This document shows, in pieces, positions 54,611 to 64,000 of a stretch of DNA of 64,000 nt. The notes below the pieces were generated by a model. That model was given only the letters and a program-made list of their open reading frames with translations, ran no database searches and was not told the origin of the DNA. Origin of the DNA: Bacteroidota bacterium (GTDB lineage: Bacteria; Bacteroidota; Bacteroidia; Bacteroidales; UBA12077). The translations under genes and the position numbers were made by a program. Location: assembly GCA_020444275.1 (NCBI GenBank), contig JAHLLG010000002.1, positions 731,991 through 795,990 on the forward strand, read 5' to 3'. The stretch's first letter is position 1. Every line of letters begins with the position of its first letter.

Positions 54611-55915
54611 ATGAAGACAAAAGCTTTAAAGACAGTAAATATAATAACCCTGGGATGTTCGAAAAACCTCGTGGATTCTGAATCCCTGCTACGACAGCTA
54701 GAATCAAATGGATATAAGGTATTACACGATTCTAATCAACCGGCTGAAATCGTGGTTATAAATACATGCGGGTTTATTAACGATGCAAAACAAGAATCTA
54801 TTGAAACGATTCTTCAGTTCGAAAATTTAAGGAAATCAAAAAAGATAGAGAAACTATTTGTATTTGGTTGCCTATCTGAACGTTATAAAGAGGAACTGGA
54901 AACAGAAATACCCGTAGTTGATCAATATTTTGGTGTATATAATATCAAAGAACTGGTTGAATCCATTGGTGCTCATTATAAGAACGAATTAGTTGGAGAA
55001 CGACATTTAACTACACCCAAGCACTATGCTTACCTTAAAATATCGGAAGGATGCGATCGTACCTGTTCGTTTTGTGCCATTCCCTTAATAAAGGGTAAAC
55101 ATAAATCGCGCCCAATAGAAGAACTGGTTAGCGAATCAAAATTCCTGATTTCCAAAGGAGTAAAGGAGATTATTCTTATTGCTCAGGATTTATCGTATTA
55201 TGGTATAGATCTTTATAAAAAGTTTGCACTTGCAGAGTTAATCGATAAACTATCTGATCTTAAAGGTCTCAAATGGCTTCGATTACATTATACTTTCCCT
55301 GCGAAATTCCCTATGGATGTTATCGATATCATGAAATCAAAAACCAATATTTGTAAGTACCTGGATATCCCTGTACAGCATATAAGCGATAAATTGCTTC
55401 AAAATATGCGACGTGGCATAACGAAACAGCAAACGTATGATTTAATTGATTTCTTTAGAAAGGAGATTCCTGATATGACTTTACGTACCACCTTACTTGT
55501 GGGGCATCCGGGTGAAACAGATGAAGATTTCAACGAACTGATAGAATTTGTTCGTTATGCAAAATTTGAGCGGTTAGGTGTATTTACCTACTCTGAAGAA
55601 GAAAATACATATTCTGCAAAGCATTTTAAAGACGATATTCCATTTTCCATTAAACAAGCACGAATGGATGAGATTATGGAAGTACAGCGAGAAATATCTA
55701 ATAGCTTAAATACTAACAAAATAGGGAAGGTATTTAAAGTAATTATTGATAGGAAAGAGGGCGACTATTATGTGGGAAGAACTGAATATGATTCTCCGGA
55801 TGTTGATAATGAGGTCATTATAAAATCAGAAAAAAAGAAGTTACGATTAGGTAATTTCTATAAAGTTAAAATTACTGGTGCTGAAGATTTTGATTTAATT
55901 GGGGAATTAAACTAG
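54611..55915 (+). CDS. rimO: Ribosomal protein uS12 methylthiotransferase RimO
   Basis: Radical SAM enzyme that adds a methylthio group to an aspartate of ribosomal protein uS12. 434 residues. The N-terminal cluster cysteines lie in LGCSKN, NTCGFI and FGCLSERY; the radical SAM motif is Cys148-x3-Cys152-x2-Cys155 (CDRTCSFC); a TRAM domain ends the protein. A longer reading to 54599 begins MFLF and adds four residues; the ATG at 54611 is preferred since it starts the usual N-terminus. A weak hairpin (54572-54598) lies in the ftsY-rimO gap. Confidence 0.95.
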   Translation: MKTKALKTVNIITLGCSKNLVDSESLLRQLESNGYKVLHDSNQPAEIVVINTCGFINDAKQESIETILQFENLRKSKKIEKLFVFGCLSERYKEELETEIPVVDQYFGVYNIKELVESIGAHYKNELVGERHLTTPKHYAYLKISEGCDRTCSFCAIPLIKGKHKSRPIEELVSESKFLISKGVKEIILIAQDLSYYGIDLYKKFALAELIDKLSDLKGLKWLRLHYTFPAKFPMDVIDIMKSKTNICKYLDIPVQHISDKLLQNMRRGITKQQTYDLIDFFRKEIPDMTLRTTLLVGHPGETDEDFNELIEFVRYAKFERLGVFTYSEEENTYSAKHFKDDIPFSIKQARMDEIMEVQREISNSLNTNKIGKVFKVIIDRKEGDYYVGRTEYDSPDVDNEVIIKSEKKKLRLGNFYKVKITGAEDFDLIGELN

Positions 55916-55927
55916 AATTCATAAAAA

Positions 55928-56020
55928 TAGCCACCAAGACAGAAAGCCTCAAAGAATCACTAAAAAATTAGTTTATAATCTTATTTTGTGAAAATTCGTG
56001 CTTTTGTGCCTTTGTGGCTA
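55928..56020. repeat. Imperfect long inverted repeat between convergent rimO and tpx
   Basis: The left arm starts TAGCCACCAAGACAGAAAG and the right arm ends CTTTTGTGCCTTTGTGGCTA; the arms are roughly 35 bases each and pair with several mismatches. The AGCCACAAAGGCACAAAAG type of string is, as I recall, a dispersed intergenic repeat in many Bacteroidota. It may act as a shared terminator or be a remnant of a mobile repeat. Confidence 0.6.
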
Positions 56021-56050
56021 AATTATTCGTTATAAAACAATAATATTTAT

Positions 56051-56566
56051 TTATACTAATTTCTGTGCAGCTTCAATAGCACGATCATAATCGGGTTCGT
56101 TCGTTCCTTCCGGAACATACTCAACATATCGTACCACATTATCTTTATCAATAACAACTACACCACGGGCAATTAGCCGAAGTTCTTCAATCAGGAATCC
56201 ATACTTTGTCGAAAAATCAAGATTTTTATGATCCGATAAAGTGATTAAGTTATCGATACCTTCTGCACCACAGAATCTGCTTAACGCAAATGGTAAGTCG
56301 TTCGATATAGCAAGAATTACAATATCATCACTTAAACTTGATGCTTTTTGATTGAAAGTATGTGCTTGTTTTGAACAAACTCCGGTATCGATCGAAGGGA
56401 ATAGTGATAGTATTTTAACTTTCCCGTCAAAATCGGATAATTTAACCGGTTCTAAACTATTGTTTAATACAGTAAAATCAACTGCTTTATCGTTTACTTT
56501 TGTTTCGTTACCTAGTAAAGTAATTGGGTTTCCTTTAAACGTAACTTTTGTTTTGTTTTTATCCAT
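56051..56566 (-). CDS. tpx: Thiol peroxidase
   Basis: Atypical two-cysteine peroxiredoxin that reduces hydroperoxides with electrons from thioredoxin. 171 residues. Peroxidatic Cys64 is in FPSIDTGVCSKQAHTFN and the resolving Cys99 in LSRFCGAEGID, 35 residues apart, close to the distance in E. coli Tpx. Single gene, flanked by the rimO-tpx inverted repeat and the clpC terminator. Confidence 0.95.
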   Translation of the reverse strand: MDKNKTKVTFKGNPITLLGNETKVNDKAVDFTVLNNSLEPVKLSDFDGKVKILSLFPSIDTGVCSKQAHTFNQKASSLSDDIVILAISNDLPFALSRFCGAEGIDNLITLSDHKNLDFSTKYGFLIEELRLIARGVVVIDKDNVVRYVEYVPEGTNEPDYDRAIEAAQKLV

Positions 56567-56592
56567 TTTCTATATTAAATTTTATAATTAAA

Positions 56593-56627
56593 AAAGCCTT
56601 ACTTGTTAACAATGAAAGTAAGGCTTT
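56593..56627 (-). terminator. Intrinsic terminator of clpC
   Basis: AAAGCCTTACTT (56593-56604) pairs perfectly with AAGTAAGGCTTT (56616-56627); on the minus strand it is followed by T residues. It separates clpC from tpx on the same strand. Confidence 0.9.
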
Positions 56628-56633
56628 GTTTAA

Positions 56634-59183
56634 TTATTCAGACTCTTTTTCTTTCAGCTTTTTATTCTTATTATTACTCCCTTTATGCGGTTTAATAACA
56701 ATTTCCTCTTTTTCTTTATCAAAATCAACCTTCAGAATATCGCCCTGCTTTAATGATGATTTAATAATTGCTTCGGCCATCGGATCTTCAAGGTATTTTT
56801 GGATTGCTCGTTTCAGTGGGCGTGCTCCAAAATCAGGATCAAATCCTTTTTCCGTGATATAATCCTTCGCTGTATTAGTTAATTCAATTTCGTAACCTAA
56901 GGTCTGAATTCTTGAATATAAACCTTTAAGCTCAATATCAATAATCTTATAGATATCTTCTTTTGATAATGAGTTGAATATGATAATATCATCCAAACGA
57001 TTAATAAACTCGGGAGCAAACGAACGTTTTAACGCATTTTGTATTACACTTTTCGCATGCTGACTAGACGATTCTTGTTTTGCTCTTGTTGAGAATCCAA
57101 CACCCTGTCCAAAGTCTTTCAGTTGTCGGCTTCCAATATTCGATGTCATAATAATTATGGTATTTCTGAAATCGACTTTTCGGCCTAAACTATCTGTTAA
57201 TTGGCCTTCGTCCAATACTTGCAATAACAGGTGGAATACGTCAGGATGTGCTTTCTCAATCTCATCCAACAGAATTACAGAATAGGGGCGTCGTCTAACT
57301 TTTTCAGTCAATTGTCCACCTTCTTCGTATCCGATATATCCCGGAGGCGCTCCTACCAATCGAGATACAGAGAATTTCTCCATATATTCACTCATATCCA
57401 TACGAATAAGGTTATCTACACTGTCGAATAAGTAAAGGGCTAATATTTTAGCTAACTGTGTTTTACCAACACCTGTAGGGCCTAAGAAAATAAATGATCC
57501 GATTGGTTTATTCGGATCTTTCAATCCGGCACGATTACGCTGAATAGATTTAACGATTTTTGATATGGCATCGTCTTGACCAATCACATTTTTCTTTAAT
57601 TCATCGCCCATTTTCATTAAACGAGCACCTTCTGCCTGAGCAATTCGCTGTACAGGAACACCGGTCATCATGGCAACCACTTCAGCAACCTCTTCTTCAG
57701 ATACTTTTTCTCGGTTTTTAACCAATTCTTTTTCCCAGTTTTCTTTTTCCGTATCCAACGTGTCCATTAATTTCTTTTCGTTATCACGGAAACTTGCTGC
57801 CAGCTCAAAATTTTGATTTTTTACTGCTGCAATTTTTTCTGTGCGAACATTTTCAATCTGTTTTTCCAGTTCAATAATTTTATTCGGAACAACAATATTT
57901 GTAATATGTACCCGCGATCCGGATTCATCTAACGCATCAATAGCTTTATCTGGTAAATGCCTGTCGCTAATATAGCGCATGGTTAATTTAACACATGCCT
58001 CAATGGCATCTTCCGTATAGTTTACGTTATGATGATCTTCGTACCTCTCTTTAATATTTTTAAGAATCTCAATGGTTTCTTCCGGAGTCGTAGGGTCAAC
58101 CATTACCTTTTGAAAACGACGCTCAAGTGCTCCGTCTTTTTCAATATGCTGACGATACTCATCCAGCGTTGTAGCTCCAATACATTGAATTTCGCCACGC
58201 GCAAGAGCAGGCTTTAACATATTTGCAGCATCTAATGATCCTGTAGCGCCACCTGCACCTACAATAGTATGTATTTCATCAATAAATAAAATGATGTTTG
58301 TAGTTTTTCCAAGCTCATTCAGAATTGCTTTCATACGCTCTTCAAACTGTCCACGGTATTTTGTTCCTGCTACAATCGAAGCTAAATCCAATGTAATAAC
58401 ACGCTTATCGAACAGTACACGAGATACTTTTCGTTGTGTAATTCGTAATGCAAGACCTTCTACAATAGCCGATTTACCAACACCGGGTTCACCAATAAGA
58501 ACCGGGTTGTTTTTCTTTCTACGACTCAAAATCTGAGCTAGTCTTTCAATCTCTTTTTCTCTTCCGACAATTGGATCTAAAGCATTATCTTCTGCAGCTT
58601 TAGTTAAATCAATTCCGAAATTATCCAGTACAGGAGTTTCCGATTTAGATTTCTGTGATGGTTGGCCCGGAGATGATCCACCAGGGTTTTTTCCCGAACC
58701 AAATGGCATTTCATTCTCCTCGTCTTCAAAATCTGCTCTGGCAATTGGCTGAGTATGTTCAAGTTCTGTTCTTACCGACTGATAATCGATGCTCTGTTCT
58801 TGAAGTATTTGCGTAACTACACTATTCTCATCTTTTAATATAGATAATAGTAAGTGTCCAGTGCTTATGGTGGCACTATTAAATGATTTTGCTTCAAGAT
58901 AAACCAATTTCAATGCTCTTTCCGCTGTTTTAAACAGAGGAATGTTATCTGTATCTGTAATTTTTAGATTTTCTTCAGATCGTATTCTAAATTCAATCGA
59001 TTTTTTAAGATGACTAAGATCGATGTTTAAGTTTTCAAGCACAGTAATGGCTATTCCTTCGCCTTCGCGTAAAATACCCAGTAACAAGTGTTCGGTTCCA
59101 ATATAGGCATTGCCCAAACGAACAGCTTCTTCTTTACTATAACTTAATACATCTTTTATTCTTTGTGAAAATTTTGCGTCCAT
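56634..59183 (-). CDS. clpC: ATP-dependent Clp protease ATP-binding subunit ClpC
   Basis: AAA+ unfoldase that feeds proteins to ClpP and prevents aggregation; stress-related. 849 residues. N-domain repeats (FSQRIKDVLSYSKEEAVRLG and GHLLLSILKDE), a low-complexity linker, first AAA domain with Walker A GEPGVGKSAIVEG and Walker B IILFIDEIH, a middle domain with a UVR-like NFELAASFRDNEKKL, and second AAA domain with Walker A GPTGVGKTQLAK and VILLDEIEKAH. The C-terminal D2-small domain is complete. The middle domain and length match ClpC better than ClpA or ClpB. Confidence 0.96.
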   Translation of the reverse strand: MDAKFSQRIKDVLSYSKEEAVRLGNAYIGTEHLLLGILREGEGIAITVLENLNIDLSHLKKSIEFRIRSEENLKITDTDNIPLFKTAERALKLVYLEAKSFNSATISTGHLLLSILKDENSVVTQILQEQSIDYQSVRTELEHTQPIARADFEDEENEMPFGSGKNPGGSSPGQPSQKSKSETPVLDNFGIDLTKAAEDNALDPIVGREKEIERLAQILSRRKKNNPVLIGEPGVGKSAIVEGLALRITQRKVSRVLFDKRVITLDLASIVAGTKYRGQFEERMKAILNELGKTTNIILFIDEIHTIVGAGGATGSLDAANMLKPALARGEIQCIGATTLDEYRQHIEKDGALERRFQKVMVDPTTPEETIEILKNIKERYEDHHNVNYTEDAIEACVKLTMRYISDRHLPDKAIDALDESGSRVHITNIVVPNKIIELEKQIENVRTEKIAAVKNQNFELAASFRDNEKKLMDTLDTEKENWEKELVKNREKVSEEEVAEVVAMMTGVPVQRIAQAEGARLMKMGDELKKNVIGQDDAISKIVKSIQRNRAGLKDPNKPIGSFIFLGPTGVGKTQLAKILALYLFDSVDNLIRMDMSEYMEKFSVSRLVGAPPGYIGYEEGGQLTEKVRRRPYSVILLDEIEKAHPDVFHLLLQVLDEGQLTDSLGRKVDFRNTIIIMTSNIGSRQLKDFGQGVGFSTRAKQESSSQHAKSVIQNALKRSFAPEFINRLDDIIIFNSLSKEDIYKIIDIELKGLYSRIQTLGYEIELTNTAKDYITEKGFDPDFGARPLKRAIQKYLEDPMAEAIIKSSLKQGDILKVDFDKEKEEIVIKPHKGSNNKNKKLKEKESE

Positions 59184-59531
59184 ATGTATTCTTAATAATT
59201 AACCTCAAATTTGTGTTTTAAATAATTAACAAAATTAATATAACAGTGTCTAAAAATAAAATAAATAAAACAATTCTCTGTTTATAATTCTAAATACAAG
59301 TTAACACTATTTTTATTCTTTATCTAAATAAAGTTAAACAATTTAAAAATCAAGTTGTTCAGAGGATTCAAAAATCTTGCAAATCACTGTTAATAAAAAG
59401 GATATGTTATGAACAGAATTATGTTGAAAAATCGTAATTATAACATGAAAATATTCGTTTTAAAAAGGCTATTTTAGTACTTTTGTATGAATTTTTAAAA
59501 TCCTTTAAAAAATAACTTAATACCTTGATAT
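59184..59531. other. Intergenic region between divergent clpC and gyrA, with a gyrA -7 box
   Basis: 348 bases, very AT-rich. TACTTTTG at 59478-59485 is an exact TAnnTTTG match about 46 bases before the gyrA ATG. For clpC, CAAATTTG on the minus strand near 59207 is a weaker candidate. No open frame or strong RNA structure was seen. Confidence 0.5.
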
Positions 59532-62063
59532 ATGGCAGAAGGAGAACGAATAGTTAAGATTAACATTGAAGAAGAAATGAAATCGGCCTACATTGATTAT
59601 TCAATGTCGGTTATTGTATCCAGGGCATTGCCTGATGTTAGAGATGGTTTCAAGCCTGTACATCGCCGGGTTTTATTCGGGATGTCGGATTTAGGTTTAA
59701 CATCGAATAAATCATATAAAAAATCGGCCAGGATTGTAGGAGAGGTGCTTGGTAAGTATCACCCACATGGTGATTCCTCTGTTTATGAAGCAATGGTTCG
59801 TATGGCACAACCATGGTCGTTACGTTATCCATTGGTCGACGGACAGGGAAACTTTGGTTCGGTTGATGGCGATAGTCCTGCTGCAATGCGTTATACAGAG
59901 GCCCGATTAAAGAAAATTTCAGAAGAAGTTTTACGCGATATTGATAAAAATACTGTTGATTTTCAGCTGAACTTCGATGATTCGCTGGAAGAACCAACCG
60001 TTTTACCAACGCGTATTCCAACATTACTAGTAAATGGAGCATCAGGTATTGCTGTGGGTATGGCTACCAATATGCCACCACATAATTTATCCGAAGTAAT
60101 TGATGCAACCATAGCATACATAGATAACCGTGAGATTGAAATTCCGGAACTGATGAATCATCTTACCGCACCGGATTTTCCAACAGGAGGAATTATTTAT
60201 GGATATCAGGGAATTAAAGATGCATTTGAAACCGGAAGAGGACGAATCGTTTTACGTTCTAAGACTGAAATTGAGACCGAAGCGAATGGAAGAGAAAAGA
60301 TTATCGTTACAGAAATTCCGTATTTGGTAAATAAAGCAGAACTGATTCGAAAAACAGCCGAATTGGTTAACGAAAAGAAAATTGAAGGAATATCGAACTT
60401 AAACGATGAATCGGACCGAAACGGTATGCGCATTGTTTATGATATCAGAAAAGATGCTATTGCTAATGTGGTTTTAAATAAGCTGTTTAAGTATACTCAG
60501 TTGCAAACATCGTTTAGCGTTAATAATATTGCTTTGGTTAATGGAAGACCAAAAGTATTGAATGTTAAGCAATTAATTGAAAATTTTGTTAAGCACCGTC
60601 ATAATGTGGTGGTTCGAAGAACCCAGTACGAACTGGATCAGGCCGAAAAGAAGGCACACATTCTAGAAGGATTGCTTATTGCATTGGATCACCTGGATGA
60701 AGTGATTGCGTTAATTCGTGCTTCGAAAACGCCGGATGAAGCGAAAGAAGGCTTAATGACAAAATTTGATCTCTCAGAGATTCAAGCTAAAGCAATACTT
60801 GATATGAGATTGCAAAAACTTACTGGTTTAGAGAGAGAAAAGATTAAGGAAGAGTATGCCGAACTCATGAAACTTATTGAATATTTACGCAGTGTTTTGG
60901 AAGATGAAGCACTACGAATGAATATTATTAAGGATGAGCTTATTGAGGTTAAAAATACATATGGTGATGAGCGTAGAACTGACGTTGTACCTGATGAAGG
61001 TGAGTTTAACCCTGAAGATTTTTATGCTGATGAAGATATGGTAGTAACCATGTCGCACATGGGATATATTAAACGTACACCAGTTACTGAATTCAGAACA
61101 CAAAACAGAGGTGGTGTAGGTTCCAAGGGAAGTACCACGCGTGATGAAGATTTTCTGGAATCGATGTTTATTGCATCCATGCACAATACCATGCTTTTCT
61201 TTACCGAAAGTGGCAAATGTTTTTGGTTAAAAGTGTACCAGATACCCGAAGGTACCAGAAACTCGAAAGGCAGAGCTATCCAGAACTTAATAAATATAGA
61301 GCCTGACGATAAAATCAAGGCATTTATTAATGTACAAAGCCTGGATGATCAGGAATATATTGAGAACAACTATATTGTAATGTGTACCAAAAAAGGTATC
61401 ATTAAAAAAACAGCACTGGAAGCATATTCAAGACCACGCCAAAATGGTGTGAATGCAATTACCATTAAAGATGGTGATCAACTTCTGGAAGCTAAACTTA
61501 CCGATGGTAAGAGTGATATTATTTTGGCAACACGCGAAGGTAAAGCTATACGTTTTAATGAAACCAATGTTCGTGCGATTGGTAGAACAGGAGCAGGAGT
61601 GCGAGGTATAACGTTAAGTAAAACCGACGATGAAGTAGTTGGTATGGTTTGGGTTGAAGAATCGGATCATGAAATATTGGTAGTTTCGGAAAAAGGTTAT
61701 GGAAAGCGCTCGGATATAGAAGATTACAGAATTACAAACCGAGGTGGGAAAGGAGTTAAAACACTTAATATAACTGAGAAAACCGGAAAATTGATAGCCA
61801 TAAAAGGCGTTAACGACGAAATGGATCTGATGATTATTAATCGTTCGGGTATTACCATTCGATTAGCGGTTTCTAATCTTCGCGTAACCGGAAGAGCTAC
61901 CCAGGGCGTACGATTAATAAATTTACGTAACGACGATATGATTGCTGCCGTAGCTCAAATAGAACAGGATGAAGAAACTGAGGAATTGACTGAAAATGAG
62001 GTTATTGATGAATCCGGGGAGCAAAGCGAAAAATCAGATTCTAACGAAAATGTTGAAGAATAG
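59532..62063 (+). CDS. gyrA: DNA gyrase subunit A
   Basis: Type II topoisomerase breakage-reunion subunit. 843 residues. N-terminal [20 protein letters not shown], catalytic Tyr121 ([10 protein letters not shown]) and six C-terminal beta-propeller blades. The quinolone-determining segment [19 protein letters not shown] keeps the key serine (Ser82, the E. coli Ser83 position) and has Glu86 where E. coli has Asp87, a natural variant, so no resistance change is indicated. The tail after residue 810 is highly acidic (rich in Glu and Asp), which fits the acidic tails of gyrase that tune supercoiling. gyrB is not in the window. Confidence 0.98.
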   Translation: MAEGERIVKINIEEEMKSAYIDYSMSVIVSRALPDVRDGFKPVHRRVLFGMSDLGLTSNKSYKKSARIVGEVLGKYHPHGDSSVYEAMVRMAQPWSLRYPLVDGQGNFGSVDGDSPAAMRYTEARLKKISEEVLRDIDKNTVDFQLNFDDSLEEPTVLPTRIPTLLVNGASGIAVGMATNMPPHNLSEVIDATIAYIDNREIEIPELMNHLTAPDFPTGGIIYGYQGIKDAFETGRGRIVLRSKTEIETEANGREKIIVTEIPYLVNKAELIRKTAELVNEKKIEGISNLNDESDRNGMRIVYDIRKDAIANVVLNKLFKYTQLQTSFSVNNIALVNGRPKVLNVKQLIENFVKHRHNVVVRRTQYELDQAEKKAHILEGLLIALDHLDEVIALIRASKTPDEAKEGLMTKFDLSEIQAKAILDMRLQKLTGLEREKIKEEYAELMKLIEYLRSVLEDEALRMNIIKDELIEVKNTYGDERRTDVVPDEGEFNPEDFYADEDMVVTMSHMGYIKRTPVTEFRTQNRGGVGSKGSTTRDEDFLESMFIASMHNTMLFFTESGKCFWLKVYQIPEGTRNSKGRAIQNLINIEPDDKIKAFINVQSLDDQEYIENNYIVMCTKKGIIKKTALEAYSRPRQNGVNAITIKDGDQLLEAKLTDGKSDIILATREGKAIRFNETNVRAIGRTGAGVRGITLSKTDDEVVGMVWVEESDHEILVVSEKGYGKRSDIEDYRITNRGGKGVKTLNITEKTGKLIAIKGVNDEMDLMIINRSGITIRLAVSNLRVTGRATQGVRLINLRNDDMIAAVAQIEQDEETEELTENEVIDESGEQSEKSDSNENVEE

Positions 62064-62083
62064 GCTTAATTTTCGGTATAAAA

Positions 62084-62114
62084 TTTGTCATGAGTTAAAT
62101 ATATTTTATTTTTG
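62084..62114 (+). promoter_or_regulatory. Promoter of the TPR gene after gyrA
   Basis: TTTG (62084-62087), a 19-base spacer and TATTTTTG (62107-62114), an exact -7 box. This is one of the best matches in the window. Confidence 0.7.
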
Positions 62115-62151
62115 AAAAAAATTATTAATAAACCTAAATAACAAAAACATT

Positions 62152-63318
62152 ATGAAAATGAAAAAGTTAGTATTAACAACAATATCCGTTGCTTTTGCTT
62201 TACTTATGTTTATAGGTAACGCGCAAGCGCAAAAAAAGTATGTTAATAAAGCTCAGATATGGGCAGAAAGCGGTGAAAAATTGGATACTGCACTAGGTGC
62301 TGTTAAATATGCCGAAACACAAGAAAAAACTGCTGATTGGGCAAAAACATACTATGTAAAAGGATTAGTGTATAATGCGATAGCGGAAAGTGAAAACGAA
62401 GAGTTTAAAAAACTATCAGACGAACCATTAATTGAAGCATTTAACAGCTTCAAAAAAGCATATACCATGGATGGTGGTAAAGCTTACGAAGGAGCAATGG
62501 ATGTAAAGTTTGTAACCTTATCAGGAGCGTTTATTCAGAATGCTGTAAATGCATACAATGAGCAGGATTACGAAACTGCGTTTAAGAATTTCAAAACAAG
62601 TCTTGAAGTAAAAAAGATGCCTGTTTTTGAAAATGAAGTAGATACAGCAATCATTTTTAACACTGCTATAACAGCGCAACGCACTGAAAAGTATGATGAA
62701 GCCATTAAATATTATAAGAAAGCTATCGAATTAGGTTACGGAGAAGGAGATACCTACGCGTTATTAGCAGACTGTTATAAATCTAAAGGTGATAACGAAA
62801 CCTATTTGAGTACATTAAAAGAAGGTTTTGAAAGATATCCAGCAAATCAGTCGTTGTTAGGTGGAATTATCAATTACTATTTATTAGAAGCTGAAAACTC
62901 TGAGGGAGCATTCAAATATATTGAAGTAGCACGCCAGGGAGATCCTGATAATCCACAATTTTACTCAGCTGAAGCACATTTATACAATAAAATTGGTGAG
63001 TATGACAAAGCCATTGAAAAGTATAAAGAAGCTATTGAGTTAGATCCGGAGCTTTTCGAAGCACAATATAACTTAGGTGTAATCTTCTTTAACGAAGGTG
63101 TTGAATTAAGCGATTCTGCTAATATGATTACCGATAATGCAAAATATGAAGCAGCTAAGAAAAAAGCTGATGAAAAATTTGCCGAGTCGTTACCATATAT
63201 TGAAAAGGCTCACGAATTAAATCCTGAAGACCAAATGATTATGCAAACACTAAAGACTTTATATTATCGTTTAAAAATGGATGAAAAGTATGAAGAGATT
63301 AGTGCAAAAATGGAATAA
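62152..63318 (+). CDS. Exported tetratricopeptide repeat protein
   Basis: A 388-residue protein with a signal peptide (MKMKKLVLTTISVAF, cleavage near NAQA-QKK). The mature protein consists of TPR repeats, clearest from about residue 160 (YDEAIKYYKKAIELGYGEGD; NIGEYDKAIEKYKEAIELD-type near residue 280). Highly acidic, likely periplasmic. A similar gene beside gyrA is seen in many Bacteroidota in my recollection. Function unknown. Confidence 0.85.
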   Translation: MKMKKLVLTTISVAFALLMFIGNAQAQKKYVNKAQIWAESGEKLDTALGAVKYAETQEKTADWAKTYYVKGLVYNAIAESENEEFKKLSDEPLIEAFNSFKKAYTMDGGKAYEGAMDVKFVTLSGAFIQNAVNAYNEQDYETAFKNFKTSLEVKKMPVFENEVDTAIIFNTAITAQRTEKYDEAIKYYKKAIELGYGEGDTYALLADCYKSKGDNETYLSTLKEGFERYPANQSLLGGIINYYLLEAENSEGAFKYIEVARQGDPDNPQFYSAEAHLYNKIGEYDKAIEKYKEAIELDPELFEAQYNLGVIFFNEGVELSDSANMITDNAKYEAAKKKADEKFAESLPYIEKAHELNPEDQMIMQTLKTLYYRLKMDEKYEEISAKME

Positions 63319-63336
63319 GATATAAAAAGAGAAAGT

Positions 63337-63366
63337 AGGGAGGTTATTTTTAATCTCCCTTATCTT
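63337..63366 (+). terminator. Intrinsic terminator after the TPR gene
   Basis: AGGGAGGTTA (63337-63346) pairs with TAATCTCCCT (63351-63360) across a TTTT loop, with one G-U pair, followed by TATCTTT. Confidence 0.75.
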
Positions 63367-64000
63367 TAAAATATTCAATTTAACATAATATAAATTATAG
63401 GTCATTGCCAGCAAAAACCGTAATAGGCCTGTAAGGCATATTTAATATAACTTCAGTTGTCGGACTTCAGTTCGATAACGATCGAAATTATGTTAAGGTT
63501 TTTGTTCCCATCAAATCAAAGTTGTCAGCTATAATTTATACTATGTCTTCTCCCGACGATAAATGTCGGGATTCGCCCTTACGCTGACGCTGAAGCTTTA
63601 GCGCAAGCGTTCTGGTAAATAGCAATATTTTTTTCTGTAGGTTTTAATATTCTGGGTCATATTACAATTTAATTTCAAATATCTAATTCTAAGGTGTTTA
63701 TTTGCCAGAATACGTTTTTATGGACAATTATCCTATTAAAATGTAAATATTCAATTCTCGTGGACTTAACAGCACACTATTGTCCTATAATTATTCGTTC
63801 CGAAAACTTTCGGAACTCATGAGATCGCTTCGCTTAGTTAGTCATTATTTTAAATAGCCGCTTCGGCTAAGCCAAAATTTGCTTTCATGAATTAATTTTA
63901 ATTGTAAGCAAATTGTCCAACGCTTTGCAAACGCTCACCAATAATTTATTTCTTTTTTGCTAGCCCGCAAGAAAAATTATTGGCTTACGCACAACATAAG
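63367..64000. other. Gene-free region rich in short hairpins (possible accessory boundary)
   Basis: No open frame of note in about 630 bases. Six hairpins: TTCGAT/ATCGAA at 63471-63486; TCCCGAC/GTCGGGA at 63551-63571; a near-palindrome CGCTGAAGCTTTAGCG at 63588-63603; GTTCCGAAA/TTTCGGAAC at 63797-63816; TAGCCG/CGGCTA at 63855-63869; and a compound stem at 63938-63983 (CCAATAATT/AATTATTGG with an inner TTTCTT/AAGAAA). A direct repeat CTTCAGTT occurs at 63451 and 63465. No transposase or integrase is seen before the window ends. Confidence 0.6.

Noticed and set aside
59762-59790. Quinolone-resistance mutation in gyrA
   Set aside because: The critical serine is present; Glu at the second position is a natural variant.
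63367-64000. CRISPR array or defined integron attC site
   Set aside because: The hairpins differ from each other in sequence and spacing, no Cas or integrase gene is seen, and the attC core consensus was not found.

Overview
The window is a low-GC chromosomal segment of a Bacteroidota bacterium. I infer an anaerobic or facultative marine member of the Bacteroidales/Marinilabiliales group. The evidence is a set of -7 promoter boxes of the form TAnnTTTG, few Shine-Dalgarno-like leaders, families typical of the phylum (DUF368, DUF2027/Smr, DUF4295, DUF6588, DUF6340, START-like, C69 peptidase, hybrid TPR histidine kinases), and a fermentation cluster with both acetate and butyrate kinases. Assignment below phylum level is a guess. 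Most of the window is core chromosome. I saw no insertion sequence, prophage, CRISPR array or tRNA.

Layout. 1-7 kb: the 3' part of folD, a GH84-like lipoprotein whose catalytic Asp pair looks broken, a TPR protein, a DUF368 (PopT-type) membrane protein and aroE. 7-11.3 kb: pta-ackA followed by ptb-buk, giving acyl-phosphate routes to ATP. 11.3-19.2 kb: an SDR, a small secreted protein, a receiver protein, sucD, then an unusual three-gene cluster (secreted protein, lipoprotein, and a 1049-residue ABC transporter with a TerB-like N-terminus) next to a divergent receiver protein. 19.3-28.3 kb: an FAD/Fe-S 2-hydroxyacid dehydrogenase, an FtsX-type permease, a GreA-like protein, a C69 dipeptidase and threonine aldolase. 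28.3-34.5 kb: ygiQ flanked by two 56-bp inverted-repeat elements, queA, a Smr-domain protein, the RNase P RNA, an FKBP isomerase and an outer-membrane protein.

34.7-42.2 kb is rich in signalling: a serine hydrolase, a cyclic-nucleotide-binding histidine kinase, a TolA-like coiled-coil exported protein, a START-like protein and a hybrid TPR kinase. 42.2-52.8 kb holds kdsA, rarA, a DUF6588 protein, a Cache-HAMP-GAF-PAS sensor with no recognised output domain, fabG, a DUF6340 lipoprotein, an M48 protease and cinA. 52.8-63.3 kb holds the translation/secretion cluster rpmB-rpmG-DUF4295 (the last a 50-residue gene) followed by ftsY and rimO, then tpx, clpC, gyrA and a TPR protein. The final 0.65 kb has no gene but contains at least six short hairpins, and may be the edge of an accessory region.

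The points most worth following up are the GH84-like protein with Ala-Asp in place of the catalytic Asp-Asp, the TerB/FHA-like/ABC transporter cluster, the paired 56-bp elements around ygiQ, the hairpin-rich right end, and a terminator-shaped hairpin immediately before the DUF368 start codon. All assignments come from reading the sequence; no database search was run.
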